Source: Flavobacteriales bacterium
GTDB lineage: Bacteria > Bacteroidota > Bacteroidia > Flavobacteriales > UA16
Length of the DNA: 7,160 bases
Assembly: GCA_018700255.1 (NCBI GenBank)
Contig: JABISU010000001.1
Coordinates: forward strand, 1-7,160
Reading direction: 5' to 3'
Shown here one piece after another: positions 5,362-7,160 of the stretch. How positions within the stretch are numbered: the first letter of the stretch is position 1; every line of letters starts with the position of its first letter. A program made the position numbers and the translations under genes. The notes below the pieces were generated by a model. It worked only from the letters and a program-made list of their open reading frames with translations. It ran no database searches and was not told the DNA's origin.

Positions 5362-7146
5362 GTAGATACCTTTAATAAGATCGGCATACTTGGCTTGAAT
5401 AGGCTTTCGCTTAAGCTTTAGTGTGGGTGTGAGTTCACCGCCTTCGATTGAGAACGGTTCAGGGAGGATACGAATCACTTTAACGCGCTCCCACGGACTG
5501 AATGGCTCCATTAGTTTATTTACCTCTTTCATAACTCTGTCAGAGATAACCTTGTCTGCTCCGATTTCAGTATCTCCAGGATAGGTATGGTTGTGACGTT
5601 TACACCACTCCGTAATCGTATCTGTATTTGGAGAAATCAAAGCAGAGGGGTGTTTTTGATATTCACCTACAACGATAACTTGCTCAATAAATAACGAAGC
5701 TTTTAGAGCGTTCTCTAGTAGCGCTGGCGCAACGTACTTACCTCCCGATGTCTTAAAGATCTCCTTCTTTCTGTCTGTGATGCGAAGGAATCCTTCAGAA
5801 TCAAGCTCTCCTATATCGCCTGTGTGGAACCATCCGTCCTTTATCACTTCCGCCGTTTTCTCTTCGTCTTTGTAATAGCCCATCATTACATTAGGCCCCT
5901 TCACTAGGATTTCCTTATCTGGGCCAAACCCGATCTCAACGCCCGGCACAACTTTACCCACTGACCCAATTTTTATCATACCGGGAGTGTTCACGGTATT
6001 CACGGTAACTACCGGCGAGGTCTCTGTGAGTCCGTACCCCTCGAGAACTGGAATGCCCGCTCCGTTAAAGAATCGTGCTAGACGAGACTGGAGTGCTGCC
6101 GAGCCGGAGGCAACGGCCTTAATACCTGTGAGTCCGAGCGCCTCCTTCACTTTCGAGAATACGAGTTTGCGTGCGATTTTGAGTTTAAAGCCGTAAAGAC
6201 CGTGTCCCTCTTTAGATGGTTCCCATTCTAGCACTACACCTAAAGCCCAATTAAATATAACGGTCTTTACTCCGCCTGCTGCTCGACCTTTCGTCACGAT
6301 GCCGTCATAGAACTTCTCGAGCAATCGAGGAACGGCTGTGAACATGATAGGTTGGGTAGCATTTAAGTCGTTCTTAATAGTCTCGAGAGATTCCCCGAAA
6401 TGTATACTAGCTCCCATATACATATATAGGTAGTGTAGCATTCTTTCGAAAATATGACAAACCGGAAGGAAGCTTAACACTTTCATTTCTCCATCGATTC
6501 CTTCTAGTGGAACTCGATCTTTAGCGATGAGTGTATTCGAAACTACATTATTATGAGATAGCATAACGCCTTTAGGAAGTCCGGTCGTTCCCGATGTGTA
6601 GATAATTGTTGCGAGTTGCTCTGGCTTTACTGCTTCTGAACGAGAGTCTAGTTCTGCTTGATTTTCATCACTCCCAGCATCGAGCACTTTACGCCAAGAA
6701 TCGGCACCTGAAACATCTTCGAAAGTGAATATCCCCTTTAATGTTGGGCACTCGTCTTTCACGGCAGTCACTTTCGCAAAAAGCTCGGCGCTCGAAACGA
6801 ACACGAATTTAGATTCACTGTGATTTAGGATATACTTATAATCCGCCTCTGTCATCGTCGGGTAAATCGGCACATCAATACCACCCGCTTGCATTATCGC
6901 GTGATCCATCACATTCCACTCACAGCGATTGTTGTGTGCAATGAGCGCCACCTTATCCCCAGCTTCCATCCCCATTGCAATAAGCCCTCTCGAAGCTACA
7001 TCTACTTCTGCTACAAACTCTTTCGTAGAATAGCTCAAGCTTTTTCCAGAGCCATCATTGGGCATATATAACATTACATCAAGCGGCGCATTTGCCAGTT
7101 GATATCTAGGAAAGTCAAAAAGTCTAGTTGGATTATTCATATTCAT
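5356..7146 (-). CDS. Long-chain fatty-acid--CoA ligase (AMP-forming acyl-CoA synthetase)
   Basis: This 596-residue adenylate-forming enzyme activates fatty acids with ATP and CoA, releasing AMP and pyrophosphate, for beta-oxidation or lipid synthesis. Core motifs are in order: the phosphate-binding loop YTSGTTGLPKG (183-193), the adenine-binding YGLTET (371-376), HTGDIGE (441-447, Asp444 contacting the ribose), the hinge ITDRKKEIFKTSGGKYV (456-472, Arg459), and the C-terminal LTPTLKLKRK (572-581), where Lys577 is the predicted catalytic lysine. Length and the TSGGKYVAP form of the hinge fit the long-chain COG1022 (FAA1/FadD15-like) group rather than acetyl-CoA synthetases. No signal peptide is present; the enzyme is probably cytoplasmic and membrane-associated. 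The start is ATG 7146; a second ATG at 7140 is an alternative. The 14 bases upstream are A-rich with no Shine-Dalgarno motif, and the promoter lies outside the window. It is the first visible gene of the minus-strand cluster. Exact chain-length preference cannot be read. Confidence 0.92.
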   Translation of the reverse strand: MNMNNPTRLFDFPRYQLANAPLDVMLYMPNDGSGKSLSYSTKEFVAEVDVASRGLIAMGMEAGDKVALIAHNNRCEWNVMDHAIMQAGGIDVPIYPTMTEADYKYILNHSESKFVFVSSAELFAKVTAVKDECPTLKGIFTFEDVSGADSWRKVLDAGSDENQAELDSRSEAVKPEQLATIIYTSGTTGLPKGVMLSHNNVVSNTLIAKDRVPLEGIDGEMKVLSFLPVCHIFERMLHYLYMYMGASIHFGESLETIKNDLNATQPIMFTAVPRLLEKFYDGIVTKGRAAGGVKTVIFNWALGVVLEWEPSKEGHGLYGFKLKIARKLVFSKVKEALGLTGIKAVASGSAALQSRLARFFNGAGIPVLEGYGLTETSPVVTVNTVNTPGMIKIGSVGKVVPGVEIGFGPDKEILVKGPNVMMGYYKDEEKTAEVIKDGWFHTGDIGELDSEGFLRITDRKKEIFKTSGGKYVAPALLENALKASLFIEQVIVVGEYQKHPSALISPNTDTITEWCKRHNHTYPGDTEIGADKVISDRVMKEVNKLMEPFSPWERVKVIRILPEPFSIEGGELTPTLKLKRKPIQAKYADLIKGIYE

Positions 7147-7160
7147 TTTATTATGAAGGC

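Larger units (their letters stand above)
1163..7146 (-). other. Predicted five-gene operon (acyl-CoA ligase, PAP2, fluC, pafA, M61 peptidase)
   Basis: Five genes run in the same direction with junctions of +16, -4, -4 and +9 bp. None of these gaps has room for a normal promoter plus terminator, so one transcript starting beyond the right edge is likely. Internal promoters inside coding sequence cannot be excluded. No hairpin-plus-T-run terminator is visible in the 10 bp after the last gene, so the transcript probably ends within or beyond the convergent DUF4159 gene. Confidence 0.7.

Noticed and set aside
5990..6007. Exact 9-bp tandem repeat TTCACGGTA within the acyl-CoA ligase gene
   Set aside because: It encodes a VNT-VNT stretch just after the YGLTET motif, stays in frame, and sits in a variable loop; nothing suggests more than coding sequence.
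1..7160. Search for CRISPR arrays, insertion sequences, tRNAs, toxin-antitoxin or defence genes
   Set aside because: No spaced direct repeats, terminal inverted repeats, transposase motifs, tRNA-like structures or defence-family motifs were found; coding sequence fills nearly the whole window.

Overview
The window looks like a chromosomal housekeeping region of a Bacteroidota bacterium, most likely Flavobacteriales-like. I base this on family recognition only. The window carries a SecD/SecDF amino terminus of the Bacteroidota type, a secreted DUF4159 protein, a PafA-type alkaline phosphatase, a PAP2 phosphatase with a 'VSSHAAN' motif, and no recognisable Shine-Dalgarno sequence in front of any gene. 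I see no mobile element, tRNA, rRNA, CRISPR array or prophage gene.

Layout. (1) Positions 1-334, minus strand: the first 111 codons of secD/secDF, cut by the window edge. (2) Positions 335-444: a divergent, AT-rich intergenic region that must hold the start signals for secDF and for the plus-strand gene. (3) Positions 445-1152, plus strand: a secreted DUF4159 protein of unknown function. (4) Positions 1163-7146, minus strand: five tightly packed genes, read from right to left. They are a long-chain acyl-CoA synthetase, a PAP2-family membrane phosphatase (GTG start), the fluoride channel FluC/CrcB, a PafA-like lipoprotein alkaline phosphatase, and a PDZ-less M61-type metallopeptidase. The junctions in this order are a 16-bp gap, a 4-bp ATGA overlap, a second 4-bp ATGA overlap and a 9-bp gap, so a single transcript with translational coupling in its middle is likely. 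The operon and the DUF4159 gene converge with only 10 bp between their stop codons.

How the genes may work together. The acyl-CoA synthetase activates fatty acids. The PAP2 protein probably dephosphorylates a lipid phosphate or pyrophosphate at the membrane. PafA releases phosphate from monoesters outside the cytoplasm. FluC exports fluoride, which inhibits many phosphoryl-transfer enzymes. The placement of fluC between two phosphatase genes through ATGA overlaps is the most suggestive arrangement here, but a functional link is inference. I found no clear new system. The items most worth a second look are the phosphatase-fluC-phosphatase coupling, the small M61 protein without PDZ or signal peptide, the uncharacterised DUF4159 protein, and a 10-bp tandem duplication across the acyl-CoA synthetase stop codon.
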